Counted from the first letter of the stretch, positions 19,302-29,793 are shown. The stretch: DNA of 64,000 bases from Bacteroidales bacterium (GCA_029007825.1 JAQXIO010000027.1:1-64000), one strand, 5' to 3'. Numbers and translations are program-made. Notes: generated from the sequence alone by a model not told the origin.

Positions 19302-20669
19302 ATGATAAGGATAATTTGTGGTTTTTTCATAGCATGCTTTTGTGTAATGACACTTCATGCACAACAAAATGTGATTGATGAAGTATTGTGGATTGTCGGC
19401 GATGATGCGATTCTGCGCTCAGACGTAGAGAATGTGCGTATGCAAATGCAATATGACGGAGAGCGTATTCAGGGAGATCCCGAATGTGTAATACCCGAGC
19501 GGATTGCAGTAAAGAAGCTTTATTTGCATCAGGCTAAGCTTGATAGTATTGTCCCGAATGAAGTACAGATTGCCCAGAGTGTCGATATGTGGATAAATTA
19601 TGTCATGAATCAGATCGGCTCGAGGGAGAAGATGGAAGAGTATTTCGGAAAGTCTTTGCCTACGATTCGGGATGAGAGGCGTGAGGTTGTAAGAGATCAG
19701 CAGATTGTCAGTGAAATGCAGAGAAGTATAGTAGGCGATCTGAAAATTACACCTTCTGAGGTGCGCGCTTTTTACGATAAGTGGCCTCAGGATAGTCTGC
19801 CCTTTGTTCCAACTTCGGTAGAAGTGCAGATATTGTCTGTTGAACCTAAGATTCCATTTGAAGAGACGGATGCTATTAAGGCAAGATTGAGAGAATTTAC
19901 AGATAAAATCAATAAAGGCGAGATGGAATTTTCAACGCTGGCACGCCTTTATTCGGAAGATCCCGAATCAGCAAAACGTGGAGGAGAACTTGGATTTCTT
20001 GGAAAAGGGAATTTATTGCCTGAGTTTGCAAACGTTGCATTTAACCTGAATGATCCTAAAAAAGTTTCCAAAATTGTAGAAACGGAATATGGTTTTCATA
20101 TTATACAATTAATAGAGAAACGGGGTGATCGCGTGAATTGCCGCCATATTTTATTGCGACCTAAGGTTTCGGAGAAAGAGACAGAAATTGCCATGAGCAA
20201 GCTGGATTCTTTAAGGTCGGATATCATAGATGGAAAGTTTTCGTTTGAAGAAGCTACTGCTGTGATTTCAACCGATAAGGAAACCCGTAATAATAAAGGA
20301 ATTATGGTAAATAACAATCCGGAGAGTTCTTATTATGGTACATCCCGCTTTGCAATGCATGAGCTTCCACAAGAGATAGCTCGTCAGGTTGATGCTTTAC
20401 AGCCCGGAGAATTTTCGCCTGTATTTCATATGGTTAATGAGAAACAAAAAGAAATCATAGCTATTATCAAACTGAAATCCAGAATAGAAGGGCATAAGGC
20501 GAATCTGACAGATGATTTTCAGGCGATCAAAGCGATTGTGGAAGAGCGAAAAAAAGATGAGGTTTTGCTAGACTGGATAAAGCAAAAGCAACAGTCTACT
20601 TATATACGGGTTAATAAAGAAAATGCCGACTGTGATTTTGTTTATCCAGGCTGGATTAAGAAGAATTAA
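19302..20669 (+). CDS. surA: peptidyl-prolyl isomerase SurA
   Basis: A 455-residue periplasmic chaperone and isomerase for outer-membrane proteins. It has a signal peptide (about 1-20, ending LHAQ), a SurA N-terminal domain (VIDEVLWIVGDDAILRSDV), a first parvulin domain (LARLYSEDPESAKRGGELG, GFHIIQLIEK) and a second (NCRHILLRPK) that is less well conserved. It follows the SurA-like lipoprotein after 7 nt and precedes the OstA-like gene by 12 nt, forming an outer-membrane assembly operon. Confidence 0.92.
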   Translation: MIRIICGFFIACFCVMTLHAQQNVIDEVLWIVGDDAILRSDVENVRMQMQYDGERIQGDPECVIPERIAVKKLYLHQAKLDSIVPNEVQIAQSVDMWINYVMNQIGSREKMEEYFGKSLPTIRDERREVVRDQQIVSEMQRSIVGDLKITPSEVRAFYDKWPQDSLPFVPTSVEVQILSVEPKIPFEETDAIKARLREFTDKINKGEMEFSTLARLYSEDPESAKRGGELGFLGKGNLLPEFANVAFNLNDPKKVSKIVETEYGFHIIQLIEKRGDRVNCRHILLRPKVSEKETEIAMSKLDSLRSDIIDGKFSFEEATAVISTDKETRNNKGIMVNNNPESSYYGTSRFAMHELPQEIARQVDALQPGEFSPVFHMVNEKQKEIIAIIKLKSRIEGHKANLTDDFQAIKAIVEERKKDEVLLDWIKQKQQSTYIRVNKENADCDFVYPGWIKKN

Positions 20670-20681
20670 TCGTTGAAATGA

Positions 20682-22298
20682 ATGAACGGTGTGTTCCGGA
20701 AACTCTTATTCTCACGAATAGCTTTAGCTTGTAGTCTATTATTTATCGTAATAATAGTAGTGGCTCAGATTTCCCCGGCTCCAGAACAACCGGAGACATC
20801 GCCTGACAAAATTTTTCTGGAACATGCGGATGAGCTTGTTTTCGATAAGGATCAGAAAGCAGATGTACAGGTTCTTGTAGGAAATGTCGAATTTCGTCAT
20901 CAAACATCGTATATGTTTTGTGACAGCGCATATTTTTATGAACTGTCGAATTCACTGGAAGCATTCGGAAATGTGCGCATGGAACAAGGGGATACCATAT
21001 TTGTATATGGGGATTACCTGATTTATAACGGGAACACTTCTCTGGCAGAATTGAGGGATAGTGTGCGCATGATCAATAATGATGTAACGCTTTATACCGA
21101 TAGTCTTAATTACGACAGGGTAACTAATATTGGTTATTATTTTAATGGAGGGACTATCGTGGATGAGGAGAATACACTTTATTCGTTGTTCGGACAATAT
21201 TCTCCCGCTACAAAACTGGCTTTTTTTAAAGATAGTGTATACTTGAAGAATCCGAGATTTGACCTTTATTCCGATACGCTTACTTATAATACGACGACCA
21301 AGTTTGCCGAGATTACAGGGCCGACAGAGATTATTTCCGATAGCACGATTATTTATTCGACTTCGGGTTGGTATAATACTCTTGAGGATTTGTCGGTGCT
21401 TTTAAATCGTTCGGTACTTTGGAATGGTACCAAATCTTTGATCGGCGATTCTATAGCTTATGATAAGATGTCGGGACAGGGTAAAGCTTTCGGGAATGTA
21501 ATTTTGAACGATACGCTTAAAAAAGTAAGTTTATATGGCGAATATGTCTTTTATGACGATGTGAAAAAATATGCATTTGCTACCGATTCGGCTATGTGTG
21601 CTGAATATTCGCAACCCGATACGCTATTCCTTCATGCCGACACGATCAGTTTCAATGAGGTGGATACGACTCAGAGGGAAATTAAGGCTTATCACGGTGT
21701 CCGTTTTTACAGAATCGATTTGCAGGGTGTATGCGATTCGATGATTTATAACAGCCGGGATTCCATTCTTAACATGTATATCGATCCTTATTTATGGAAT
21801 GCCAATTATCAGTTATCGGGCGATAGTGTACGAATTTTTTTGAATGATTCAAGTATCAGTCATGCAGAGATTATAAGCAGTGCATTTGCAATAGAACATG
21901 TGGATTCGTCTTATTATAATCAGTTGAGAGGATCTGTATTAAAAGCTTATTTTGACGGACGTCAAATCCGGCGTATATTTGTTGACGGTAATGCCGAATC
22001 CATTTTTTATCCGGAAGAGAAGGATAGCTCTCTGATCGGGGTGAATAAAACTAAGAGCGGCTTCTTGTCGATCGATATAAAAGATAATAAGCTGGAACGA
22101 TTAACTCTATGGCCTCAGTCAGAAGGGACGTTGATACCGTTGGAGCAATCTACCGAAACGGATCGTTTCTTTAGTGATTTTAACTGGAATCCGGAATTGC
22201 GTCCTACGGACCGGTATGATATTTTCAGGGTGAAAAGTGTTCCTGAGAATGTAAAGAAAGACCGGGATAAGAAAAGTAAGTTTGATGAAGACGAATAA
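20682..22298 (+). CDS. OstA/LptA-like LPS transport protein
   Basis: A 538-residue exported protein with an N-terminal membrane or signal segment (about 8-28) and repeated beta-strand units of the OstA/LptA type, such as FGNVRMEQGDTIFVYGDYL and GNVILNDTLKKVSLYGEY. Proteins of this fold form the periplasmic bridge that carries LPS to the outer membrane. It is much longer than E. coli LptA (about 185 residues), as is usual in Bacteroidota. Its place after surA supports a role in outer-membrane building. Confidence 0.83.
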   Translation: MNGVFRKLLFSRIALACSLLFIVIIVVAQISPAPEQPETSPDKIFLEHADELVFDKDQKADVQVLVGNVEFRHQTSYMFCDSAYFYELSNSLEAFGNVRMEQGDTIFVYGDYLIYNGNTSLAELRDSVRMINNDVTLYTDSLNYDRVTNIGYYFNGGTIVDEENTLYSLFGQYSPATKLAFFKDSVYLKNPRFDLYSDTLTYNTTTKFAEITGPTEIISDSTIIYSTSGWYNTLEDLSVLLNRSVLWNGTKSLIGDSIAYDKMSGQGKAFGNVILNDTLKKVSLYGEYVFYDDVKKYAFATDSAMCAEYSQPDTLFLHADTISFNEVDTTQREIKAYHGVRFYRIDLQGVCDSMIYNSRDSILNMYIDPYLWNANYQLSGDSVRIFLNDSSISHAEIISSAFAIEHVDSSYYNQLRGSVLKAYFDGRQIRRIFVDGNAESIFYPEEKDSSLIGVNKTKSGFLSIDIKDNKLERLTLWPQSEGTLIPLEQSTETDRFFSDFNWNPELRPTDRYDIFRVKSVPENVKKDRDKKSKFDEDE

Positions 22299-22312
22299 AA
22301 ATTATAAGCGAT

Positions 22313-22618
22313 ATGTCGATATTTTTCTTTTATAACAATCGTAAGCCCAGAAAATATGAGCATAAGCCTATTTATTGGGACCCCAGAAAAGAGGCTTTGG
22401 ACGAGCGAATTGCTAAAATAAAGAAGGAGATGGGCATTGAGGAAGAAGATAAGGAGTCTTACAAACCTTCGATAAAGGGAAGTTTTGTAAACGCCAGCCC
22501 TCATTTGAAACGTAAGTTAGATAAAGGTGAAGACCGGGAGAAAAGAAAATCCAGAAATATTATTATTGCTGTTATTCTGGTGATTTTGTTGGTCGTTGCA
22601 TATTATATGTATTTCTGA
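22313..22618 (+). CDS. small protein with C-terminal membrane anchor
   Basis: A 101-residue protein with a highly charged, mostly Lys/Glu cytoplasmic part and one C-terminal hydrophobic segment (about 83-100, IIIAVILVILLVVAYYMYF) behind a KRKSRN basic patch. The layout predicts a tail-anchored inner-membrane protein with its N-terminus inside. I recognise no domain. It lies 14 nt after the OstA-like gene and 6 nt before mutL, so it is part of the same transcript. Confidence 0.75.
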   Translation: MSIFFFYNNRKPRKYEHKPIYWDPRKEALDERIAKIKKEMGIEEEDKESYKPSIKGSFVNASPHLKRKLDKGEDREKRKSRNIIIAVILVILLVVAYYMYF

Positions 22619-22624
22619 TAAATC

Positions 22625-24469
22625 ATGAGTGACATCATTCGATTATTGCCCGATTCTATTGCTAATCAGATTGCTGCCGGTGAAGTGATTCAGCGTCCTT
22701 CTTCCGTTGTGAAAGAGCTGGTGGAGAACTCAGTCGATGCTGGTGCGAAAACTATATCTGTAATTATCAGAGATGCCGGAAAAACGTTGATTCGTGTGCT
22801 TGATGACGGAGTGGGGATGTCAGACACAGATGCCCGGATGGCTTTTGAGCGTCATGCGACATCGAAGATTAAGGATGCTGCGGACTTATTTAATTTACAC
22901 TCTTTCGGATTCAGGGGGGAAGCATTGGCATCGATAGTGGCAATTGCGCAAGTAGATTTACGGACGAGAAAAGAGGGACAGGAATTGGGTATTCATATTG
23001 AATACGCCGGCTCAAAACTACTTGCTTCGGAGTCTGTAGCTTGTCCTGTCGGTTGTGATTTTCAGGTAAAGAATCTTTTTTTTAATGTGCCTGCACGCCG
23101 TAAGTTTCTGAAATCTAATGATACGGAGTTCAGGAATATTTTGAATGAATTTGAACGTGTCGTTTTGATTCATCCCGAAATAGAATTTCATCTTATTCAT
23201 AACGATATAGAGCTTTATACATACCGGGAAGCTGTTTTAAAGAAAAGGATTGAGGACGTGTTCGGTAAAAATCTTTCTCAGTCTTTATTATCATTGGATA
23301 TTGACACGAGTCTTGTTAATGTGAAGGGATTTGTTTCGACTCCCGGCTTTGCAAAAAAACGAGGATATCAGCAGTATTTCTTTGTGAATGGACGTTTTAT
23401 GAAACACCCTTATTTTCATAAAGCAGTGCTTTCTGCCTTCGATAAAATTATTGAGCCGGATGAAATGCCGTCTTATTTTATAAGTCTGAATGTTGATCCT
23501 CAAACAATCGATGTGAATATACACCCGACCAAGACTGAAATTAAGTTTGAGAATGAAAAGGCAATATGGCAGATTCTTAATTCGCTCGTGCGAGAGACAC
23601 TTTGTAAAAGTAGTTCTATTCCTAATCTTGACTTCAATCAGGACGATGCGATTGATATTCCGGTATATACCGGTAAGCCGGTTTCGGTGCAGCCTCCTCA
23701 TGTACAGGTAAACCCTAATTATAACCCTTTTAATACAGCAGATAAAAGATCTTATGAACGTGAAACTGTTGATTGGGAAAAGTTATATACGCCTGCTTCT
23801 GCCGGGAAAAAGAATGTTCTTCCACCGGAGGATGATGTACTGCTTTCTTCTGGTGGGGAAATACGTGTGCCGGAGCAATTGTCGTTATCGCCGGAATTTA
23901 GTCCCGGAAGTACATCTTATTTCCAGTTCCGGGGTCGGTATATAGTGAGTTCGTTAAGTTCCGGACTTGTTTTGATTGATCAGCACCGTGCACATATGCG
24001 TATATTGTATGACGGGTATGTTGCAAATATAATAAACAAGAAAAAGGTCTCCGAACGATTGCTTTTTCCGGAAACGATTGAAGTTTCATCGGAAGAGGCG
24101 CTGGTTATTTCTTCTATTCCGGAGGAGATAGAATACGCAGGTTTCGATCTTTGCTTTCTTGGAAATAATACATATTCTATAAATGCTCTTCCTTCGGGAA
24201 TAGAGCCTTCCAGTGCGGCGGCTCTTCTTAAATCGATGTTACATAATGCTATTGAAGTGGGATGTGAGGTACAGGACGAAATTGTCGATGCTATTGCAAT
24301 GTCGCTTGCAAAGGCTGCGGCAATTCCGTATAATAAGATTTTGTCAGGAGAAGAGATGGATTATATCGTTGCTTCGCTTTTCGCTTCATCATCACCGAAT
24401 TATACACCAGACGGAAAAAATGTTTTAATTACTATTTCCGATCAGGAACTTCGTAACCGGTTTAAGTAA
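22625..24469 (+). CDS. mutL: DNA mismatch repair protein MutL
   Basis: MutL links mismatch recognition by MutS to strand removal. The 614-residue protein has the GHKL ATPase motifs ENSVDAGA, DDGVGM and GFRGEALASI in the N-terminal domain, a low-complexity linker (about 345-425) and a C-terminal dimerisation domain. The position of the endonuclease motif DQHA-x2-E-x4-E reads DQHRAHMRILYD, so the metal-binding residues of nicking MutL proteins are not present in that motif. Confidence 0.95.
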   Translation: MSDIIRLLPDSIANQIAAGEVIQRPSSVVKELVENSVDAGAKTISVIIRDAGKTLIRVLDDGVGMSDTDARMAFERHATSKIKDAADLFNLHSFGFRGEALASIVAIAQVDLRTRKEGQELGIHIEYAGSKLLASESVACPVGCDFQVKNLFFNVPARRKFLKSNDTEFRNILNEFERVVLIHPEIEFHLIHNDIELYTYREAVLKKRIEDVFGKNLSQSLLSLDIDTSLVNVKGFVSTPGFAKKRGYQQYFFVNGRFMKHPYFHKAVLSAFDKIIEPDEMPSYFISLNVDPQTIDVNIHPTKTEIKFENEKAIWQILNSLVRETLCKSSSIPNLDFNQDDAIDIPVYTGKPVSVQPPHVQVNPNYNPFNTADKRSYERETVDWEKLYTPASAGKKNVLPPEDDVLLSSGGEIRVPEQLSLSPEFSPGSTSYFQFRGRYIVSSLSSGLVLIDQHRAHMRILYDGYVANIINKKKVSERLLFPETIEVSSEEALVISSIPEEIEYAGFDLCFLGNNTYSINALPSGIEPSSAAALLKSMLHNAIEVGCEVQDEIVDAIAMSLAKAAAIPYNKILSGEEMDYIVASLFASSSPNYTPDGKNVLITISDQELRNRFK

Positions 24470-24562
24470 ATCCTGCTTTTTAGGAGATGCCGAATTTCGG
24501 TTTGAAATTTTTATTAAACCGGAGCTTCTATTCTTTCTGTCGATTTTTTTTACTCCAAACTA

Positions 24563-24591
24563 TTGTATATCAGAAATTATTAGTACTTTTG
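24563..24591 (+). promoter_or_regulatory. promoter of the ribosomal protein super-cluster
   Basis: TACTTTTG (24584-24591) matches the -7 element, and a TTG at 24563-24565 lies near the -33 position. A 64-nt leader precedes rpsL. The strongest promoter-like signal of the whole 18 kb cluster is here. Confidence 0.65.
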
Positions 24592-24655
24592 CACCTCAGT
24601 TTGTGCAGAAGTCTCAAACATATATAGTGAAAATATAGTTTAAAAAATTAGTAAA

Positions 24656-25060
24656 ATGCCTACTATTCAGCAATTAGTAAGAAAAGGACGTGAGTCTTTA
24701 GAAGTTAATGGTAAGTCGCCTGCGCTGGATGCCTGTCCTCAGAGACGTGGTGTATGCGTAAGGGTTTATACCACTACACCTAAGAAGCCGAACTCAGCAA
24801 TGCGTAAAGTTGCTCGTGTGCGTTTGACCAATGGAAAAGAGGTGAACTCATATATTCCGGGAGAAGGTCATAACCTGCAGGAACACTCAATCGTGTTGGT
24901 TCGCGGCGGTCGTGTTAAGGACCTTCCGGGTGTTCGCTACCACATCATTAGAGGAACATTGGATACAGCCGGTGTAAACGGCCGTACTCAGCGTCGTTCC
25001 AAATATGGAGCAAAACGCCCCAAAGCTGGAGCAGCACCAGCAGCAAAAGGTAAGAAATAA
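24656..25060 (+). CDS. rpsL: 30S ribosomal protein S12
   Basis: uS12, a decoding-centre protein, 134 residues. The loop [11 protein letters not shown] carries wild-type lysines at the streptomycin-resistance position, and [11 protein letters not shown] keeps the aspartate that RimO methylthiolates in E. coli. The C-terminus has an Ala/Lys-rich tail. First gene of the str part of the cluster. Confidence 0.98.
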   Translation: MPTIQQLVRKGRESLEVNGKSPALDACPQRRGVCVRVYTTTPKKPNSAMRKVARVRLTNGKEVNSYIPGEGHNLQEHSIVLVRGGRVKDLPGVRYHIIRGTLDTAGVNGRTQRRSKYGAKRPKAGAAPAAKGKK

Positions 25061-25119
25061 GAGACCTTTTGTAAAAACAGAGATTTAAAAATTGTAGAAT
25101 TAGGCTATAAGGTTGAGTA

Positions 25120-25141
25120 AATAACTCCGGCGGGAGTTATT
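25120..25141 (+). promoter_or_regulatory. stem-loop in the rpsL-rpsG spacer
   Basis: A perfect 9-bp stem (AATAACTCC with GGAGTTATT) closes a GGCG loop inside the 123-nt spacer. There is no T-run, so it is not a terminator. In E. coli S7 represses its own operon by binding the rpsL-rpsG spacer. This could be the local equivalent, but that is inference. Confidence 0.55.
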
Positions 25142-25183
25142 GAAGTAAAACGAAACAGCCATTTTGATTTAAAATTATTAGAA

Positions 25184-25660
25184 ATGAGAAAAGCAAAGCC
25201 CAAAAAAAGACAGGTTCTTCCTGATCCGGTCTTTGGTGATGTGAAGGTTACTAAATTTGTGAACCATTTAATGTATGATGGAAAAAAAGGTGTTGCCTTC
25301 AATATTTTTTATACAGCTTTAGATGTAGTTAAGGCTAAAATGCCTAACGAAGAAAAGTCTTCTCTCGAAATATGGAAAGCGGCTCTCGACAATATTACTC
25401 CACAAGTCGAAGTGAAATCACGCCGTGTCGGTGGTGCAACATTTCAGGTTCCTACCGAAATTCGTCCCGATCGTAAAGAATCAATTTCAATGAAAAATCT
25501 TATCCTCTATGCCCGTAAAAGAGGTGGAAAGAGTATGGCGGAAAAACTGGCCAGTGAGATTGTTGATGCATTCAACTCTCAAGGTGGTTCGTTTAAACGT
25601 AAAGAGGATATGCATAGAATGGCAGAAGCTAACCGTGCTTTTGCTCACTTTAGATTTTAA
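25184..25660 (+). CDS. rpsG: 30S ribosomal protein S7
   Basis: uS7, the primary binder that nucleates the 16S rRNA 3' domain, 158 residues. [23 protein letters not shown] and the C-terminal [13 protein letters not shown] are typical. fusA follows after 24 nt. In E. coli this protein is the autogenous repressor of the str operon. Confidence 0.98.
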   Translation: MRKAKPKKRQVLPDPVFGDVKVTKFVNHLMYDGKKGVAFNIFYTALDVVKAKMPNEEKSSLEIWKAALDNITPQVEVKSRRVGGATFQVPTEIRPDRKESISMKNLILYARKRGGKSMAEKLASEIVDAFNSQGGSFKRKEDMHRMAEANRAFAHFRF

Positions 25661-25684
25661 TTAATTACAAGGAAGAAATAAAAG

Positions 25685-27814
25685 ATGGCAAAAGGTTCAG
25701 ATCAACTTTTGAAGTACACAAGAAATATCGGTATCATGGCTCACATTGATGCCGGTAAAACGACAACTTCGGAGCGTATTCTTTTTTATACAGGTTTGAC
25801 TCACAAAATCGGTGAGGTGCACGATGGTGCCGCTACCATGGACTGGATGGAGCAGGAGCAGGAACGTGGTATCACGATCACTTCGGCTGCGACAACAACG
25901 TGGTGGAACTATTTGAATGAAAAATATAAAATCAATTTGATTGATACTCCGGGGCACGTGGACTTTACCGTAGAGGTAGAACGTTCATTGCGTATTCTTG
26001 ATGGTGCGGTTGCAACATTCTGTGCGGTAGGTGGCGTAGAGCCACAGTCTGAAACAGTATGGCGTCAGGCTGATAAGTATAATGTACCCCGTATCGGATA
26101 TGTGAATAAAATGGACCGTTCAGGCGCAAACTTCTTTGAGGTCGTTCGCCAGTTGAAAGATGTTTTAGGTGCAAATCCGTGTCCTATTCAGATACCTATC
26201 GGTGCAGAAGAAAAATTTAAAGGTGTTGTCGATCTTATCAAGATGAAAGCTATTTTCTGGCATGATGAGACGATGGGTGCTGATTATACAGAAGAAGAAA
26301 TTCCGGCAGACTTATTATCTGAAGCTCAGGAATGGAGAGAAAAAATGCTGGAGGCCATTGCAGAATGCGATGATGCTTTGATGGAAAAATTCTTTGATGA
26401 TCCTTCTTCGATTACGGAAGAAGAGATTCAGACGGCTATCCGCAAAGGAACTCTTTCTATGAAGATCAATCCGATGATTTGTGGTTCTTCTTTTAAGAAT
26501 AAGGGTGTTCAGAAACTGTTGGATGCTGTTTGTGCATATCTTCCCAGTCCTCTGGATAATCCGGTTGTGGAAGGTTCTGATCCTACTGATCCTGATAAAG
26601 TTGTAACTCGTAATGCAAGTTCTGATGAGCCTCTTTGTGCTTTGGCGTTTAAGATTGCTACGGACCCGTATGTAGGGAGACTTTGTTTCTTCCGTGTTTA
26701 TTCGGGTGAATTACTTGCCGGATCGTATGTTTACAATTCCCGCTCAGGCAAAAAAGAACGTATATCTCGTCTTTTCCAAATGCACTCAAACAAACAGAAT
26801 CCGAAGGATTTGATTGGTTGCGGTGATATCGGAGCAGGGGTAGGTTTTAAAGATATCCGTACTGGTGATACTCTATGTGATGAGGCTCATCCAATCGTTC
26901 TTGAATCGATGGATTTCCCTGATCCGGTTATTGGTATTGCCGTAGAGCCTAAAACACAGAAAGATTTGGATAAACTGGGTATCGGTTTGGGAAAATTGGC
27001 TGAAGAAGATCCTACTTTCCGTGTTGCAACGAATGAAGAAACAGGACAGACGGTTATTAGTGGTATGGGTGAGCTTCACCTGGAAATTATTATCGACCGT
27101 TTGAGACGCGAATTTAAAGTAGAATGTAACCAAGGTAAACCTCAGGTTTCTTATAAAGAGTGTATCACAAAACCGGTTGAGTTACGCGAGGTTTATAAGA
27201 AACAGACCGGTGGTCGTGGTAAATTCGCCGATATTATTGTTCGTGTCGAACCTGCTGATGAGTCGTTTGACGGAGAACTTCAGTTTGTAGATGAAGTGAA
27301 GGGTGGTAATATTCCACGTGAATTCATCCCTTCAGTGCAGAAAGGTTTCCAGCGTGCTATGAAGAATGGTGTTTTGGCCGGTTATGCATTGGATAAATTG
27401 AAAGTAACGTTGATTGATGGTTCGTATCACCCGGTTGACTCGGATCAGTTGTCATTCGAAGTTTGTGCTATTCAGGCATTCAAAAATGCCAGTGAAAAAG
27501 CAAGTCCTATGCTTCTTGAACCGATCATGAAGATTGAGGTCGTAACTCCGGAAGAAAATATGGGTGACGTTATTTCCGACTTAAACAAACGCCGCGGACA
27601 GGTAGAAGGAATGGAATCAAGTCGTTCCGGCGCCCGTGTAGTAAAAGCGAAAGCTCCGCTTGCCGAAATGTTTGGTTATGTAACGGCTTTACGTACGATT
27701 ACTTCAGGTAGAGCAACTTCTACAATGACATTCTCTCATTATGCACCTGTTTCGGCTTCAATAGCGAAAGAAGTGTTGGCAGAGGTGAAAGGTCGTGTAG
27801 ATTTGGTGAAATAA
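25685..27814 (+). CDS. fusA: elongation factor G
   Basis: EF-G drives tRNA-mRNA translocation and, with RRF, ribosome recycling. The 709-residue protein has the GTP-binding motifs [19 protein letters not shown] and NKMDR, followed by domains II-V in the usual order. tuf does not follow, unlike in E. coli. rpsJ does, as is usual for Bacteroidota. Confidence 0.98.
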   Translation: MAKGSDQLLKYTRNIGIMAHIDAGKTTTSERILFYTGLTHKIGEVHDGAATMDWMEQEQERGITITSAATTTWWNYLNEKYKINLIDTPGHVDFTVEVERSLRILDGAVATFCAVGGVEPQSETVWRQADKYNVPRIGYVNKMDRSGANFFEVVRQLKDVLGANPCPIQIPIGAEEKFKGVVDLIKMKAIFWHDETMGADYTEEEIPADLLSEAQEWREKMLEAIAECDDALMEKFFDDPSSITEEEIQTAIRKGTLSMKINPMICGSSFKNKGVQKLLDAVCAYLPSPLDNPVVEGSDPTDPDKVVTRNASSDEPLCALAFKIATDPYVGRLCFFRVYSGELLAGSYVYNSRSGKKERISRLFQMHSNKQNPKDLIGCGDIGAGVGFKDIRTGDTLCDEAHPIVLESMDFPDPVIGIAVEPKTQKDLDKLGIGLGKLAEEDPTFRVATNEETGQTVISGMGELHLEIIIDRLRREFKVECNQGKPQVSYKECITKPVELREVYKKQTGGRGKFADIIVRVEPADESFDGELQFVDEVKGGNIPREFIPSVQKGFQRAMKNGVLAGYALDKLKVTLIDGSYHPVDSDQLSFEVCAIQAFKNASEKASPMLLEPIMKIEVVTPEENMGDVISDLNKRRGQVEGMESSRSGARVVKAKAPLAEMFGYVTALRTITSGRATSTMTFSHYAPVSASIAKEVLAEVKGRVDLVK

Positions 27815-27821
27815 TAAAGAT

Positions 27822-27874
27822 AATACTACAGGCTGTGAATTAGTAAATGACTCTTAATTGCGGTCTGTAGTATT
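27822..27874 (+). promoter_or_regulatory. long stem-loop between fusA and rpsJ
   Basis: A perfect 10-bp outer stem (AATACTACAG 27822-27831 with CTGTAGTATT 27865-27874) encloses a 33-nt region that can pair further (AATTA with TAATT). No T-run follows. It lies where the leader of the S10 operon would be. Confidence 0.55.
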
Positions 27875-27906
27875 CAAATAATATTTATAATAACAAATTA
27901 AAAATA

Positions 27907-28212
27907 ATGAGTCAAAAAATCAGAATCAAATTGAAGTCGTACGATTATTCTCTGGTTGATAAATCAGCAGAAAAAATCGTTAAGACGGTAAAGATGACAG
28001 GCGCTGTTGTAAGCGGTCCTATTCCTTTGCCAACGCACAAACGTATTTTTACAGTGAACAGGTCAACTTTTGTCAATAAGAAATCTCGTGAACAGTTTGA
28101 GCTTTCTTCTTACAAACGTTTGATTGATATTTATAGTTCGACTGCTAAAACCGTCGATGCTCTTATGAAATTAGAGTTGCCCAGCGGTGTTGAAGTTGAA
28201 ATTAAAGTTTGA
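27907..28212 (+). CDS. rpsJ: 30S ribosomal protein S10
   Basis: uS10 of 101 residues, also the NusE antitermination partner of NusB. The signatures [17 protein letters not shown] and [16 protein letters not shown] are present. It opens the S10 part of the cluster and ends in TGA, one of several genes here that use TGA as a normal stop. Confidence 0.98.
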   Translation: MSQKIRIKLKSYDYSLVDKSAEKIVKTVKMTGAVVSGPIPLPTHKRIFTVNRSTFVNKKSREQFELSSYKRLIDIYSSTAKTVDALMKLELPSGVEVEIKV

Positions 28213-28232
28213 TTTTTAAATAATATAGTGAA

Positions 28233-28850
28233 ATGCCAGGATTATTAGGAAAGAAAATCGGAATGACATCCGTATTCAGTGCCGAGGGAAAAAATCTTCC
28301 ATGCACTGTTATCGAAGTAGGTCCTTGTGTTGTTACTCAAATCAAAACTCTTGAAAAAGACGGCTATGAGGCTGTTCAGGTAGGCTTTATCGACAAAAAA
28401 GAAAAGCATACGAACAAACCGGAAATGGGTCATTTCAAGAAAGCAGGAGTAACGCCCAAGAGACACTTGGCCGAGTTCAGCGGTTATGAAAATGCCTATA
28501 ATATGGGCGACGTAATTACAGTAGATCTGTTTTCTGAAACTGTATTTGTTGACGTTATAGGAACTTCTAAAGGTAAAGGATTCCAGGGCGTTGTTAAACG
28601 TCATGGGTTCGGTGGTGTAGGCCAGTCAACACACGGTCAGCACAACCGTCTGCGTGCTCCGGGTTCTGTAGGTGCTTGTTCGTACCCTGCAAAGGTATTT
28701 AAGGGAACTCGTATGGCAGGTCAGACAGGTAATGAGCGTGTAACGATTCAAAACTTACAAGTGATAAAGGTAATTCCAGAGCACAATCTTCTGTTGATTA
28801 AAGGTTCTGTTCCGGGAGCTAAAGGTTCAATCGTAATAATTGAAAAGTAA
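28233..28850 (+). CDS. rplC: 50S ribosomal protein L3
   Basis: uL3 of 205 residues, an early 23S rRNA binder whose extended loop reaches the peptidyl transferase centre. The [15 protein letters not shown] and [15 protein letters not shown] segments are typical. rplD begins at the next base after its stop. Confidence 0.98.
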   Translation: MPGLLGKKIGMTSVFSAEGKNLPCTVIEVGPCVVTQIKTLEKDGYEAVQVGFIDKKEKHTNKPEMGHFKKAGVTPKRHLAEFSGYENAYNMGDVITVDLFSETVFVDVIGTSKGKGFQGVVKRHGFGGVGQSTHGQHNRLRAPGSVGACSYPAKVFKGTRMAGQTGNERVTIQNLQVIKVIPEHNLLLIKGSVPGAKGSIVIIEK

Positions 28851-29480
28851 ATGGAACTGAGCGTATATAATATTAAAGGTGAAGATACCGGTAAGAAAGT
28901 GGTTCTGAATGAATCAGTTTTTGGGATTGAACCTAACGACCATGCTTTATATTTGTCTGTAAAGCAATATATGGCAAATGGACGTCAGGGTACTCACAAA
29001 TCAAAAGAGAGAAGTGAGATCTCCGGTAGTACTAGAAAGTTGATCCGCCAGAAAGGTGGCGGTGGAGCTCGTCGTGGTGATATTAATTCTCCGGTGTTAG
29101 TCGGGGGGGGCCGTGTTTTCGGACCTAAGCCTCGCGATTACAGTTTCAAATTGAACAAAAAAGTTAAGGATTTAGCTCGTAAGTCAGCTTTGTCATATAA
29201 GGTAAAAGATAATGCCATGATTGTGGTAGAAGACTTTGCTTTTGAAAATCCTAAAACAAAGAATTTTGTGCAATTGATTGATTCCTTGAAGATTGCTGAT
29301 AAAAAAGTGCTTTTGATAGTGCCGGAAAACAATAATTTCGTATATTTGTCGGCTCGAAATCTTCAAAGGGTTAAGGTTTTAACTGCAAGTGAGTTAAATA
29401 CCTATGCTGTATTGGATGCTACCAGTCTGGTTGTGACTGAGAGCTCTTTGTCTATTTTGGAGAATAATTTAAATGCATAA
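28851..29480 (+). CDS. rplD: 50S ribosomal protein L4
   Basis: uL4 of 209 residues. The long tunnel-lining loop (about 45-100, with [17 protein letters not shown]) is present. In E. coli L4 represses the S10 operon at transcription and translation. There is no spacer after rplC. Confidence 0.98.
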   Translation: MELSVYNIKGEDTGKKVVLNESVFGIEPNDHALYLSVKQYMANGRQGTHKSKERSEISGSTRKLIRQKGGGGARRGDINSPVLVGGGRVFGPKPRDYSFKLNKKVKDLARKSALSYKVKDNAMIVVEDFAFENPKTKNFVQLIDSLKIADKKVLLIVPENNNFVYLSARNLQRVKVLTASELNTYAVLDATSLVVTESSLSILENNLNA

Positions 29481-29491
29481 GAAACTGAGAA

Positions 29492-29785
29492 ATGGGAATA
29501 ATTATTAAACCTGTAGTTACAGAAAAGCAAACCTCTATTACGGAAAAATTTCCGAATCGCTTTGCGTTTAAGGTTTCTCCTGATGCAAATAAGATTGAGA
29601 TCAAGAATGCTGTCGAAGCTATATATAAGGTGACTGTCGTAGATGTGAATACCCTTAATTATAGCGGAAAGCGTAAAGGTCGTTATACGAAATCAGGATA
29701 TATTGTAGGAAAGACTTCTGCGTTTAAGAAGGCTGTTGTTACGTTGAAAGAAGGAGAGACAATAGATCTCTTTAGTAATATTTAA
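29492..29785 (+). CDS. rplW: 50S ribosomal protein L23
   Basis: uL23 of 97 residues, at the exit tunnel where trigger factor and SRP dock. Signatures are KPVVTEKQT and RKGRYTKSGYIVGKTSAFKKAVV. Length and placement after rplD are standard. Confidence 0.97.
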   Translation: MGIIIKPVVTEKQTSITEKFPNRFAFKVSPDANKIEIKNAVEAIYKVTVVDVNTLNYSGKRKGRYTKSGYIVGKTSAFKKAVVTLKEGETIDLFSNI

Positions 29786-29793
29786 AATAGAAA

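Noticed and set aside
24481..24548. Terminator after mutL
   Set aside because: Short pairings (CCGA with TCGG; CGGTTT with AAACCG) exist, but they are weak and lack a properly placed T-run.
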